DNA from: Aeromicrobium sp. A1-2
GTDB taxonomy: Bacteria; Actinomycetota; Actinomycetes; Propionibacteriales; Nocardioidaceae
Length of the DNA: 64,000 bases
Direction: 5' to 3'
Assembly: GCF_003443875.1 (NCBI RefSeq)
Contig: NZ_CP027482.1
Span: 62,001 to 126,000, forward strand
In this document: piece by piece, positions 18,127 to 27,074 of the stretch
Layout: every line of letters starts with the position of its first letter
Position numbering within the stretch: the stretch's first letter is position 1
The notes under the pieces: model-generated
Seen by the model: the letters and a program-made list of their open reading frames with translations, nothing else
Told to the model about the DNA's origin: nothing
Databases searched by the model: none
Program-made: the position numbers and the translations under genes

Positions 18127-20651
18127 GGCTCCTCGATCCTGAGCGTCGCGAGCAGCTTGCGGGTCGTCTCGGGTCGACGGACCGCGATGCGTATCCATGA
18201 GTCGTCGAGACCGGGGAACGTGTCGGCCCGACGTACGGCATAGCCGACTTCCCGGAGCCGGTCGTGGGCGCCGAGACCGACCCTGGCGAGGACGAACGGG
18301 GCCGCCGGTGTGACGTGCTGGACGCCGAGCTCGGTCAGACCGTCGGTCAGGACCGCGCGGTGCTGGACGATGCGGGTCGTGCGTCGCGCGGCCTCCGCGA
18401 GTGCCTCGGGCGTCGACGTCGCGAGCATCGCTGCCAGAGCGGTCGACGAGACCGACCACGGCGGCTGGTGCCGGCGCAGGTCAGCGAGCAGGTCGGGAGC
18501 ACCCAGGACGTAGCCGGCCCGGATACCCGGGATCGACCAGAGCTTGGTCAGGCTGCGGACGACCAGGAGGCCGGGCAGGGGAGCGCCGGCGACCGAGTGG
18601 CGTTCACCCGGTACGGAGTCCATGAAGGCCTCGTCGACCACGACGACCCGTCCTGGCCGGAGCAGCTGCCGCACGGTCTGCTCGGCGTGCAGCACGCTGG
18701 TCGGGTTGGTCGGGTTGCCCAGGACGACCAGGTCCGCGTCCTCGGGCACCGCGGCCGGATCGAGCACGAAACCGTTGCCGGCATCGGTCAGGACGTGCTC
18801 CGGCGTGTGACCTGCTGCGGCAAGCGCCACGTCGGGCTCGGTGAACTGTGGATGCACCACGAACGGGCGGCGCCAGTCCCTGGCCCGGGCGATCAGCCCG
18901 AAGGCCTCGGCCGCGCCCGCCGTGGCGAGGGCCTCGTCCGGCCGGCGGCCGTGGCGCCGGGCAATGGCGTGCTCGGCGTCGATCGGGTCCGGATAGGCGC
19001 CGATGTCGTCGAGGCTCGCGCGCAGTGCGGTGTCGAGCCAGTCCGGACGGGGTCCATCGTGGATGTTGACCGCGAAGTCCACGAGCCCCTCGGCCAGCTC
19101 CCGATCCCCATGCCACGTCCAGGCCTCCGGCCTGGTGCCGGACTTCGTCCGCCCTGCGCTCCGCGCAGACGTGTGACCTCGCTCTGCTCGGCCCTTCGTC
19201 CGCCCTGCGCTCCGCGCAGACGTGTGACCTCGCTCTGCTCGGCCCTTCGGCTCGCTGTGCGCCGTGGTCGTTGTTGGGTGGTAGGCGTGGACGGCTTCGG
19301 CGAAGCGTTGGGCCATCTGCGGGTGGCCGGCCCAGTGCGTGTGGACGTACGACGCGTGCAGCGTCGCGGTGCCGAATCCGTGCGGCTTCCCGTCGACGAG
19401 CCACGCGGGGTCGCCGGCGGCGGGAGTGACGGTCGTCCGGTGGAACTCGTGCCCTGTCACCCGGGTCCCCGCGACGCCGGTGAGCTGGTCGGCGGGCACG
19501 ATCGCGGTCCGGTACGACAGGGTCAGCTTCGGCGTCATGATCGCGTCGGCGTCGAGCGCTCCGACCATCGGCATGCCGTCGACGGTGCGGCACAGGTAGA
19601 GCAGTCCGGCGCACTCGGCGTGGGTCGGCATGCCCGACGTGACAGCAACGCGGAGCGCTTCCCGAAGGGGCGCGTTGGCGGCCAGCCCCGCGGCGTGGAC
19701 CTCGGGAAACCCGCCACCGAGATACAGGCCGGCGGTGCCGTCGGGCAGCGCCTCGTCGGTGAGCGGGTCGAACGTCACGACGTCGCAGCCGGCGGCACGC
19801 AGGAGCTCCTCGGTCTCGGCGTAGCGGAAGGTGAAGGCCCGTCCGCCAGCCATGGCGACCACAGGGCGGGATTCCTGGGGCTCGCCGACAGGACTGATCT
19901 CGCGCCCGGCGTCCCACGGCTCGGCGTCGAGGGCGGGAGCCGTGCGGGCCAGGGCGAGCAGCTCGACCAGATCGATCTTCTCGGCGATCTGCGCGGCCAG
20001 CCGGTCGAGTGCGTGGGCGGCATCGTCTCGTTCGTCGGCCGGCACGAGGCCGAGATGCCGGGACGGCGCGACGATCCCGTCGTCGCGCTGGAGCACCCCG
20101 AGAACCGGGAGGCCGGTGGACTCCAGCGCGCTGACGACCTCGGTCGCGTGGCGTTCGGAGCCGGCCTTGTTGAGGATCACGCCGACGATGCGGACCGACG
20201 GGTCGAACGCGACCATGCCCTGCACGAGTGCGGCGATCGACCGCGAGGCGTGCGAGATGTCGACGACGAGCACGACCGGCGTACGCGTGACGGTCGCGAC
20301 GTGAGCGGTCGAGGCGAATCCCTCTCCACCGATCTGCCCGTCGTACAGCCCCATGACGCCTTCGATGATCGCCAGGTCGGCGCCGCCGGCACCGTGGAGC
20401 AGAAGCGGGACGAGTCGCTGCTCACCGACCAGGTGCGGGTCGAGGTTGCGGCCGGGCTTGCCGGTCGCGAGCGCGTGATATCCCGGGTCGATGTAGTCGG
20501 GTCCGACCTTGTGGCCCGAGACGTCGTGGCCGGCCCGGGACAGCGCTGCCATCAGGCCCGTGGCGACCGTCGTCTTGCCGTGGCCCGATGCCGGAGCGGC
20601 GATCATGAGCCGCGGCAGACTGGTCGTGGCCGAACGACCCTCGCCTACCAC
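18117..20651 (-). CDS. cobB-cobC: Fusion: cobyrinic acid a,c-diamide synthase (CobB) plus L-threonine-O-3-phosphate decarboxylase (CobC)
   Basis: 844 residues. The CobB half (1 to about 465): P-loop APASGHGKTTVATGLMAAL, KVGPDYIDPGYH, EGVMGLYDG, LGLVPADE, glutaminase nucleophile THAECAGLLYL and GHEFHRTT; it amidates the a and c side chains. The CobC half (about 510-844) is a PLP enzyme: FAVNIHDGPRPDWL, NPTNPTSVL, VVVDEAFMDSVPGE, the PLP lysine in RSLTKLWSIPGIRAGY and RIAVRRPE; it makes aminopropanol phosphate. No stop separates the halves. The linker holds a perfect duplication of KGRAERGHTSARSAGRT. The start is probably GTG 20651, overlapping the cobO stop; the next in-frame Met (20606) would cut into PRLMIAAP. 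Separate proteins are the norm, so the fusion is notable. Confidence 0.93.
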   Translation of the reverse strand: MVGEGRSATTSLPRLMIAAPASGHGKTTVATGLMAALSRAGHDVSGHKVGPDYIDPGYHALATGKPGRNLDPHLVGEQRLVPLLLHGAGGADLAIIEGVMGLYDGQIGGEGFASTAHVATVTRTPVVLVVDISHASRSIAALVQGMVAFDPSVRIVGVILNKAGSERHATEVVSALESTGLPVLGVLQRDDGIVAPSRHLGLVPADERDDAAHALDRLAAQIAEKIDLVELLALARTAPALDAEPWDAGREISPVGEPQESRPVVAMAGGRAFTFRYAETEELLRAAGCDVVTFDPLTDEALPDGTAGLYLGGGFPEVHAAGLAANAPLREALRVAVTSGMPTHAECAGLLYLCRTVDGMPMVGALDADAIMTPKLTLSYRTAIVPADQLTGVAGTRVTGHEFHRTTVTPAAGDPAWLVDGKPHGFGTATLHASYVHTHWAGHPQMAQRFAEAVHAYHPTTTTAHSEPKGRAERGHTSARSAGRTKGRAERGHTSARSAGRTKSGTRPEAWTWHGDRELAEGLVDFAVNIHDGPRPDWLDTALRASLDDIGAYPDPIDAEHAIARRHGRRPDEALATAGAAEAFGLIARARDWRRPFVVHPQFTEPDVALAAAGHTPEHVLTDAGNGFVLDPAAVPEDADLVVLGNPTNPTSVLHAEQTVRQLLRPGRVVVVDEAFMDSVPGERHSVAGAPLPGLLVVRSLTKLWSIPGIRAGYVLGAPDLLADLRRHQPPWSVSSTALAAMLATSTPEALAEAARRTTRIVQHRAVLTDGLTELGVQHVTPAAPFVLARVGLGAHDRLREVGYAVRRADTFPGLDDSWIRIAVRRPETTRKLLATLRIEEPWT
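19143..19244 (-). repeat. Perfect 51-bp tandem duplication in the CobB-CobC linker
   Basis: Two identical 51-bp units (19143-19193 and 19194-19244). Each contains the hairpin CTGCGCTCCGCGCAG and encodes 17 residues, KGRAERGHTSARSAGRT. A fragment (CTTCG) of a third unit follows. The unit length is a multiple of three, so the frame is kept. Confidence 0.97.
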
Positions 20652-21259
20652 TCGATGCCTCGCTGACCCTTCTGCCCGTTGTCGAACGGGTGCTTGACGT
20701 GGGTCATCTCGGTGACGAGATCGGCGATCTCGATGAGTCGCGGGTCTGCGTGACGGCCCGTGATGACGACGTACTGGCGACCGGGGCGGTTGGTCAGGGC
20801 CTCGACGACGTCCTCGACGTCGATCCAGCCCCACTTGGTGAGGTAGGTGAACTCGTCCAGCACGTAGAGGTCGTGGGTCTCGGTGGCGAGGCGGCGCTTG
20901 ACCTCGGCCCAGCCCTCGGCGGCATCGGCGGCGTGGTCCTCGTCGGTGCCCTCCTTGCGTGACCACGACCAGCCGGAGCCCATCTTGTGCCACTCGACGG
21001 GCCCGCCCTCGCCGGTCTCGGTGTGCAGCTCGCCGAGGCGCTCGAGGACGGTCTGCTCGCCGATGCGCCACTTGGCGGACTTGACGAACTGGAAGACCCC
21101 GACGTTCCAGCCCTGGTTCCACGACCGGATCGCGAGGCCGAACGCAGCGGTCGACTTGCCCTTGCCGTTGCCGGTGTGGACCATCACGAGCGGGCGGTTG
21201 CGACGCTGCCGGGTGGTGAGACCGTCGTCGGGGACCGTGAGCGGCTGACCCTGAGGCAT
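20645..21259 (-). CDS. cobO: Cob(I)yrinic acid a,c-diamide adenosyltransferase
   Basis: Transfers the adenosyl group from ATP to reduced corrinoid (CobO/BtuR/CobA family). P-loop VHTGNGKGKSTAAFGLA at residues 27-43, then QFVKSAKWRIGEQ, WHKMGSGWSW, LYVLDEFTYLTKWGW, GRQYVVITGRHA and the C-terminal HPFDNGQKGQRGIEW. 204 residues. Its ATG overlaps the chelatase stop and its stop overlaps the GTG of the cobB-cobC fusion. Confidence 0.97.
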   Translation of the reverse strand: MPQGQPLTVPDDGLTTRQRRNRPLVMVHTGNGKGKSTAAFGLAIRSWNQGWNVGVFQFVKSAKWRIGEQTVLERLGELHTETGEGGPVEWHKMGSGWSWSRKEGTDEDHAADAAEGWAEVKRRLATETHDLYVLDEFTYLTKWGWIDVEDVVEALTNRPGRQYVVITGRHADPRLIEIADLVTEMTHVKHPFDNGQKGQRGIEW

Positions 21260-23304
21260 CAGGCGGCTCCCTTGACGACGTCGGTCAGCGCGCTCGCGCT
21301 CACCTCTCCCAGCGGTACGTACTCGGCCAGCAGATGATCGGCGAGCCGGCGGGCCAGACCCATCCGGAACGAGCCGGTCTCGCAGTCGATGACCAGGGCA
21401 GCCACGCCGGTCGCGCCGAGGTGTGCGGCGACCCGGTGCGCGCGGGCCACGGCGTCGTCGCCGTACGTCGCGCGGCCGTCGGTGATGACGACCAGCAGCG
21501 GACGACGTCGCGGATCGCGTACGCGTTCGAGCCGGAGGACGTCGGCGGTCTTGAGCAGCGCCTCGGCCAGCGGCGTACGTCCACCGGCGGGCAGCTCGGC
21601 CAGCCGGGTGGCGGCGATGTCGATCGAGCCGGTCGGAGGCAGCGCCAGCTCGGCTCCGTCCTGGCGGAAGGTGATGAGTCCGACCTTGTCGCGGCGCTGG
21701 TAGGCGTCCATCAGCAGCGACAGGATCGCGGTCTTGACCTGCTCCATGCGCTTGCGGGCGGCCATTGATCCGGACGCATCGACGCAGAACAGGATCAGGT
21801 TGGACTCGTGACCTTCCTTGACCGCGAGCCGCAGGTCGTCGGCGCGGAACGCGAGACCCTGGCCCGTACGTCCGCGGGTTCGCTGGTGCGGGGCAGCAGC
21901 GCGGATCGTCTCCATGAGGTGGATCGAGCCGCCCTGGCCCGCACGCCGTTCGGCGCCGATTCGTCTGCCGGAATCGGTGATCGCGCGCGACCGTCGTCCG
22001 GACTCCCCGGCCCCCGTGCCGCCAACTGTGAACAGCCGTGGCCGGTAGGGCTGCTCGGCGCCGACCGTCGTCGTCTGACCTTCGCCCTGAGTGTGACGTT
22101 CGCGGGGCAAATCGTCTTCGGCATCCGCGTTGACGTCGCTCTCGGCCGGACCTGAGCCTGGCTCGGAGGGTGGCTCGGACCCGGAGGTCTGGGACTCGGA
22201 CGTCGAGGGGGCTTCGGAGCCCGGAGCTTCGGAGGAGTCGGCTTCGGGGGTGTGGGTCTCGTCCTCCGGGTCACCCTCTGGCGGGGGCGGGGGTTCGTCG
22301 TCGCCGAGGATCGCGTCGAGCAGGTCCTCGTCGATGCCGGGTGCGTCGAACGGGTTGCGACGGCGACGGTGCGGCAGGGCCAGACGAGCCGCGGCACGCA
22401 CGTCCTCACGCCGTACGTCGGTCCGCCCGTGCCACGCGGCGTGCGCGGCGGCGGCGCGGGCCGTGACGATGTCCGCGCGCATGCCGTCGACCTCGAACGC
22501 GGCGCAGATCTCGGCGATCTTGAGCAGCGCCCAGTCGCTCAGGTGGACCTGCTCGACGAGTTTCTGCGCCGACTGGATGCGGTCGGTCAGGGCTGCCTCG
22601 TCCTCGGCGAAGCGCTCGCCGAACGCGTCGGGATCGGTCTCGTACGCCAGTCGTCGGCGGACGACCTCGACCCGGGTCTGCGGATCTCGTGGCGCGGCGA
22701 CCTCGACGGTCAGCCCGAACCGGTCGAGCAGTTGTGGTCGGAGCTCGCCCTCCTCGGGGTTCATGGTGCCGACCAGGACGAACCGGGCGGCGTGCTCGAC
22801 CGAGACGCCGTCGCGCTCGACCGTCGAGCGGCCCATCGCGGCGGCGTCGAGCAGCAGGTCGACCAGGTGATCGTGCAGCAGGTTGACCTCGTCGACGTAG
22901 AGGATGCCGCGGTGCGCGCGGGCCAGCAGCCCGGGCTCGTACTCGGTGACGCCCTCGGACAGTGCCTTCTCGAGGTGCAGCGATCCCAGCACCCGGTCCT
23001 CGGTCGCGCCGACCGGCAGCTCGACCAGGCGCACGGGCCGGGTCTCGACCTCGGCGTCAGCGGCGAACGGTCCGTCGGGCGACAGCGGGCTGCGCTCGCG
23101 AGGGTCGGTCGAGAACCGGTCACCCGCGATGACATCGATCGGCGGCAGGACTGCGGCCAGCGCGCGGACCATGGTCGACTTCGCGGTGCCCTTCTCGCCG
23201 CGCACCAGGACTCCACCGATGGCCGGCGAGATCGTGGACAGGGTCAGGGCCAGCGCCATGTCGTCGGAACCGACGACGGCGCAAAACGGATAGTGCTGTG
23301 GCAT
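21259..23304 (-). CDS. ChlI/ChlD-type AAA+ and VWA chelatase subunit, cobaltochelatase partner of CobN
   Basis: 681 residues. The N-terminal AAA+ domain has Walker A RGEKGTAKSTMVRAL (about residues 36-50), GILYVDEVNLLHDH, FVLVGTMNPEEGELRPQLLDRFG and an arginine/sensor region up to about 320. An acidic Pro/Glu/Ser linker with EPPPPPEGDPEDE follows. The C-terminal integrin-I/VWA domain has MIDAS FCVDASGSMAARKRM and VVITDGRATYG. These ATPase subunits energise metal insertion by the large subunit; with cobN in the same locus and no chlorophyll genes, cobalt insertion into hydrogenobyrinic acid a,c-diamide is the expected role. No separate cobS/cobT chelatase genes are present. First gene after the riboswitch at 23.4 kb. 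Confidence 0.93.
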   Translation of the reverse strand: MPQHYPFCAVVGSDDMALALTLSTISPAIGGVLVRGEKGTAKSTMVRALAAVLPPIDVIAGDRFSTDPRERSPLSPDGPFAADAEVETRPVRLVELPVGATEDRVLGSLHLEKALSEGVTEYEPGLLARAHRGILYVDEVNLLHDHLVDLLLDAAAMGRSTVERDGVSVEHAARFVLVGTMNPEEGELRPQLLDRFGLTVEVAAPRDPQTRVEVVRRRLAYETDPDAFGERFAEDEAALTDRIQSAQKLVEQVHLSDWALLKIAEICAAFEVDGMRADIVTARAAAAHAAWHGRTDVRREDVRAAARLALPHRRRRNPFDAPGIDEDLLDAILGDDEPPPPPEGDPEDETHTPEADSSEAPGSEAPSTSESQTSGSEPPSEPGSGPAESDVNADAEDDLPRERHTQGEGQTTTVGAEQPYRPRLFTVGGTGAGESGRRSRAITDSGRRIGAERRAGQGGSIHLMETIRAAAPHQRTRGRTGQGLAFRADDLRLAVKEGHESNLILFCVDASGSMAARKRMEQVKTAILSLLMDAYQRRDKVGLITFRQDGAELALPPTGSIDIAATRLAELPAGGRTPLAEALLKTADVLRLERVRDPRRRPLLVVITDGRATYGDDAVARAHRVAAHLGATGVAALVIDCETGSFRMGLARRLADHLLAEYVPLGEVSASALTDVVKGAA

Positions 23305-23359
23305 GTGGGGCTCCCGCTCGACTGCCGACGTACGGCGGACGCGGCTGCGCCCACCTGTC

Positions 23360-23485
23360 AGGCGCGAGGCCGGTCTTCGGACTTCCCAGATCTAGGTCTG
23401 GGTCACCGCAGCGGGCCCTGTGCCGGATTCTCACCGGCTTCCCGATTCTCCCCTTGCGGGGCACCTCGAGCCTTGTGGTCGCAAG
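23360..23485 (-). promoter_or_regulatory. Cobalamin riboswitch upstream of the chelatase-cobO-cobB/C-cobA operon
   Basis: On the - strand: GGTGCCCCGCAAGGGGAGAA, GGGAAGCCGGTGAGAATCC, GGCACAGGGCCCGCTGCGG and GGAAGTCCGAAGACCGGCC (B12-box region). The order and spacing match a class I cobalamin riboswitch, ending about 55-75 bases before the ATG at 23304. Limits are approximate. Confidence 0.93.
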
Positions 23486-23563
23486 AGTAGCGGCCCGCCT
23501 CGGCGGCCGATCGGCCCGTCTCGTCCGGGCGAGCCATCGCCCACGTCGGCAGGCGGACCGGTC

Positions 23564-23590
23564 GCCGGGTGGCGGTCATGGTCACCCGGC
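23564..23590. promoter_or_regulatory. Inverted repeat ahead of cobL
   Basis: Arms GCCGGGTG and CACCCGGC separated by 11 bases, centred about 35 bases before the cobL start, followed by an AT-richer AGATATCG. It may be an operator or a 5'-leader hairpin. No riboswitch lies on the + strand here, so cobL-cobM must be controlled differently from the divergent operon. Confidence 0.35.
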
Positions 23591-23612
23591 GCGGCAGATA
23601 TCGTCACCCACC

Positions 23613-24840
23613 ATGAGCACTCAGGTCACGGTCGTCGGTATCGGCGCTGACGGATGGTCCGGCCTGGTGGCCCATGCCCGCGAGCTGGTCGAGGCCGCGG
23701 ACGCCGTCCTCGGCGGCGGGCGGCACCTCGCGATGCTTCCTGAGCGTGGTGACCAGATCCGCGAAGCGTGGCCGTCGCCGCTGCGCGACGCGCTCCCGGC
23801 CCTGCTGGAACGCTTCGACGGTCAGCGCGTCGTCGCGCTCGCCTCGGGCGATCCGCTGGTGTCGGGCATCGCCACGACGCTCGTCGAGGTGCTCGGCGCC
23901 GACGCCGTCGAGGTTGTCCCGGCCCTCTCGTCGGTCGCCCTGGCTCGTGCCCGGATGCGCTGGTCGGCCGAGTCGACCGAGGTCGTGACACTGGTCGGCC
24001 GGGACCCGCACCTGGTCGCCCGCTCGCTGGCGCCGGGGCTGCGGCTGCTGGTCCTTTCGTCGGACGAGACGACCCCGGGCGAGGTCGCGTCGCTGCTGAC
24101 CTCGGCCGGATACGGCGGGAGCCCCATGAGCGTCCTGGCCGATCTCGGCTCGGCGGCGGAGTCGCGTACGGACGGGATCGCCGCGGCGTGGGGCAGCCAG
24201 CCGGTGCCCGCGCTCAACGTCATAGCGGTCGAGCTGGTCAGCTCCGGCGCCCGCGCGCTGGGCTTCACCGCGGGCCTGCCCGACGACGCCTACGACCACG
24301 ACGGCCAGATCACCAAGCGCGATGTCCGCGCCTCGGCGATGGCCCGGCTCGTGCCGATGCCCGGCCAGCTCCTGTGGGACGTCGGCGCCGGCGCAGGCTC
24401 GGTGGCGATCGAGTGGATGCGTGCACACCCGACCTGCCGGGCGGTCGCGGTCGAGGCGAAGGACGACCGAGCTGCACGCATCACCGGAAACGCCGAGACC
24501 CTCGGCGTTCCTGCACTGCGGGTCGTGACGGGCCGCGCCCCCGAGGCGCTGGAGGGCCTGGACGCGCCCCACGCGATCTTCGTCGGCGGGGCTCGACCGT
24601 CGACGGCGTCCTCGAAGCCTGCTGGGAGGCGTTACGTCCCGGGGACGGCTCGTGGTGCACGGCGTGACCCTGCAGACCGAGTCCGTCCTCGCGCTGCGCT
24701 TCGCGCGCCACGGCGGCGAGCTGACCAGGCTGCACGTCGAGCACGCGGCACCGATCGGCACGTTCACCGGGTGGACACCCGCGCGTGCCGTCACGCAGTG
24801 GGCCGTGACCAAGAGCGACAACCAGGAGGCCGGCGCATGA
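23613..24840 (+). CDS. cobL: Precorrin-6B C5,15-methyltransferase (decarboxylating), with two apparent sequence frameshifts
   Basis: Bifunctional enzyme methylating C-5 and C-15 and decarboxylating the C-12 acetate. The CobE-like half (residues 1 to about 210) carries VTVVGIGADGWSGL and LASGDPLVSGIATTLVEVLG. The CobT/CbiT-like half begins QITKRDVRASAMARLVPMPG with SAM motif LLWDVGAGAGSVAIEWMRAHP and ends at LQTESVLALRF...VTKSDNQEAGA. The frame breaks twice in G runs at 24588-24591 and 24641-24644. One extra G at each site restores IFVGGGSTVDGVLEACWEAL and RPGGRLVVHGVT and a 409-residue protein of normal length. Both halves are intact, so consensus error is more likely than a pseudogene. It overlaps cobM by ATGA. 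Confidence 0.9.
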
Positions 24841-25604
24841 CCGTTCACTTCGTCGGTGCCGGACCGGGCGCAGCGGACCTCCTGACGTTGCGTGCCGTGG
24901 CACTGCTCAACGTCGCCGACGTGTGCGTCTACGCCGGCACGTACCTCGACCACGCAGTGCTGAGCCACTGCCCCGAGGGCGTGCAGCTGGTCGACACACA
25001 GGACCTCGATCTCGACCAGATCATCGCGCGCATCGTCAACGCGCACGCCGCGGGCCTGGAGGTCGTACGCCTGTGCAGCGGCGACCCGTCGGTCTACTCG
25101 GCGTTGCACGAGCAGGCCCGCCGGCTCGACGCGCACGGCGTGCCGTGGGACGTGACGCCCGGCGTCCCGGCGTACGCCGCCGCGGCAGCCCGCCTCGGTG
25201 CTGAGCTGACGGTCCCGGAGGTCGTGCAGTCGGTCGTGCTGACCCGCACGCAGGCGCGATCGACCGCGATGCCGGACGGCGAGGCGCTGGCGGGATTCGC
25301 GGCGACCGGCGCGACCCTCGTGCTGCACCTCGCGATAACCCGCACCCGGGCGCTCGCCGCCGAGCTCGCCGAGTCGTACGGCGCGGACTGCCCGGTCGCG
25401 GTGGTCGGCAACGCGAGCCGGCCGACCGAGGTCGTGCTGCGCGGCACGCTCGGCGACATCGCCGACCAGGTCGAGGCCGCCGGACTGCGGCAGGCTGCCG
25501 TCATCCTGGTCGGCAAGGCGCTGGCCGAGGACGTACGCGGTGGTGAGTCCTACCTCTACGACCCCGCGCGTGACCGCTCGGCGAAGCGTGGCGTCCAGAC
25601 CTGA
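24837..25604 (+). CDS. cobM: Precorrin-4 C11-methyltransferase
   Basis: SAM-dependent ring methylase acting on precorrin-4. Blocks: VHFVGAGPGAADLLTLRAV at the N-terminus, DVCVYAGTYLD, VVRLCSGDPSVYSALHEQ, WDVTPGVPAYAAAAARLG, LVLHLAITRTRALAAEL and VVGNASRPTE. 255 residues. Translationally coupled to cobL. Its last 49 bases overlap the 3' end of the convergent cobJ, so the two transcripts share their ends with no obvious terminator. Confidence 0.96.
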   Translation: MTVHFVGAGPGAADLLTLRAVALLNVADVCVYAGTYLDHAVLSHCPEGVQLVDTQDLDLDQIIARIVNAHAAGLEVVRLCSGDPSVYSALHEQARRLDAHGVPWDVTPGVPAYAAAAARLGAELTVPEVVQSVVLTRTQARSTAMPDGEALAGFAATGATLVLHLAITRTRALAAELAESYGADCPVAVVGNASRPTEVVLRGTLGDIADQVEAAGLRQAAVILVGKALAEDVRGGESYLYDPARDRSAKRGVQT

Positions 25605-26322
25605 CCTGCCCCGGTCACCCGGGTGCCGGACGCGCCGATGATCAGCAGGCACTTCATGTCGATCGAGCTGGCGTCCAGATCGGCCAGCGTCGTGACGGTC
25701 AGTGACTCCTCGGCCCGGCCGACGTCGCGCCCGATCACCACGACGGTGTCCGGCGAGCGGTGCTGGAGCAGCAGCGCCTGCGCATCGGCGACCTGGGTCG
25801 TGCGCGAGCGCGAGGCTGGGTTGTAGATCGCCAGCACCAGATCAGCCTCGGCGACGGCGCGCAGCCGCTGCTCGACGAGTGACCACGGCTTGAGCCGGTC
25901 CGACAGGCTCATGACCGCGAAGTCACCGCCGATCGGAGCGCCGGCACGGGCCGCGACGACCTGCACCGCGGACATTCCGGGCACGACCCGGATCGGCACG
26001 CCGGCGTACGCCTCGTCCTCGGCGGCCTCGAACACGGCTGCCGCCATGCCGAAGATGCCGGCGTCGCCACCCGACACGACCGCGACCCGCTCGCCCGCGA
26101 GTGCCAGGTCGAGCGCGAGTCGGGCCCGGTCGACCTCGACGGTGTTGCCCGAGGCATGCCGGGTCAGGCCCTCGCGCTGCGGGACCCGGTTGACGTACGG
26201 CCCGTAGCCGACCACGTGCTGCACGTCCGCGAGCACCTCGGCGACCTCGGGCGTGATCCACCGGTCGGGACCGGGTCCGAGCCCGACGACCAGCAGCTCG
26301 GCGGGGACTCGGACTCGGTCAG
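25556..26322 (-). CDS. cobJ: Precorrin-3B C17-methyltransferase, with one apparent frameshift near the start
   Basis: Ring-contracting methylase. Visible blocks: ELLVVGLGPGPDRWITPEV, DVQHVVGYGPYVNRV, RVAVVSGGDAGIFGMAAAV, VRVVPGMSAVQVVAARAGAP, VLAIYNPASRSRTTQVADA and SSIDMKCLLIIGASGTRV. The first 25 or so codons and the rest are in different frames. One extra base in the G run 26303-26306 joins them, giving 255 residues from a CTG at 26322 that overlaps the cobI stop (CTGA). No ATG/GTG fits in that spot, so a rare CTG start or another base error is possible. It is the last gene of the fhuF-like/cobGHIJ run. Confidence 0.88.
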
Positions 26323-27074
26323 GACGCGCTCGGGAGGGCCGGCTTGGTGTCGCCGGGCACGACGATCAGCGAGAAGTACGGCACCGAGTCGGCTTCGACG
26401 TCGGCGACCGGGAGCCAGCGCTCCTGCGGCATCGAGGCCCGCTCGACGTACAGCGCGCCGTCGAGCCGGCCGGCCTGCCGAAGGGCCGAGACGACGGCCG
26501 GGAACGTGCGGCCGAGCTTCATGATGATCGCGCCGTCGGTGTCGGCGAGGCGACGAGCGAGCTCGGCCTCGGGCAGCGTTCCGGGCAGGATCGTCAGGAC
26601 GTCGGTCAGTCGCACCAAGGGCGAGGCGACGGTCGCGGTGGCGGCGGCGAACGCCGGGATACCGGGCACGACCTCGGTCTCGAAGCGGTCCGCGAGCCGG
26701 TCGTGCATGTACATGTACGAGCCGTAGAACAGCGGATCGCCCTCGGCGAGGATCACGACGGTCCGGCCGACCTCGAGGTGGGTCGCGAGCCGCGCCGCGC
26801 ACTCCTCGTAGAACTCGGCCATCGCGCCGGCATAGCCGCCGGGGTGCTCGGTCGTCCCGGTTGTCACGGGATATTGCAGGACTTCCTCGATCACGCCGTC
26901 GGGGAACTGTGCCGCGGCGATTCGGCGGGCGTTCGACGACTTGCCGACGCCCTGGTGATACGCCACCACATCGGCCGAGCCGATCAGCCGGGCCGCCTTG
27001 AGGGTCATGAGCTCGGGATCGCCGGGACCGACCCCGACGCCGTAGAGCCGTCCCGCGCCGGGCCGGCTGGTCAT
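26319..27074 (-). CDS. cobI: Precorrin-2 C20-methyltransferase
   Basis: Methylates precorrin-2 to precorrin-3A. Blocks: LYGVGVGPGDPELMTLKAAR, ADVVAYHQGVGKSSNARRIA, VVILAEGDPLFYGSYMYMHDR, VVPGIPAFAAATATVASPL and IIMKLGRTFPAVVSALRQAG. 251 residues, a full-length protein from ATG 27074, which overlaps the cobH stop. It lies between cobH and cobJ in one direction with overlapping ends. Confidence 0.96.
   Translation of the reverse strand: MTSRPGAGRLYGVGVGPGDPELMTLKAARLIGSADVVAYHQGVGKSSNARRIAAAQFPDGVIEEVLQYPVTTGTTEHPGGYAGAMAEFYEECAARLATHLEVGRTVVILAEGDPLFYGSYMYMHDRLADRFETEVVPGIPAFAAATATVASPLVRLTDVLTILPGTLPEAELARRLADTDGAIIMKLGRTFPAVVSALRQAGRLDGALYVERASMPQERWLPVADVEADSVPYFSLIVVPGDTKPALPSAS

Noticed and set aside
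19143-19244. CRISPR-like array from the two identical 51-bp units
   Set aside because: The units are directly adjacent without spacers and translate in frame as a protein linker; there are no cas genes.
22252-23490. Long + strand frame opposite the ChlI/ChlD chelatase and its riboswitch
   Set aside because: Composition is that of an antisense shadow (no domain motifs, runs across the riboswitch); the - strand protein is unambiguous.
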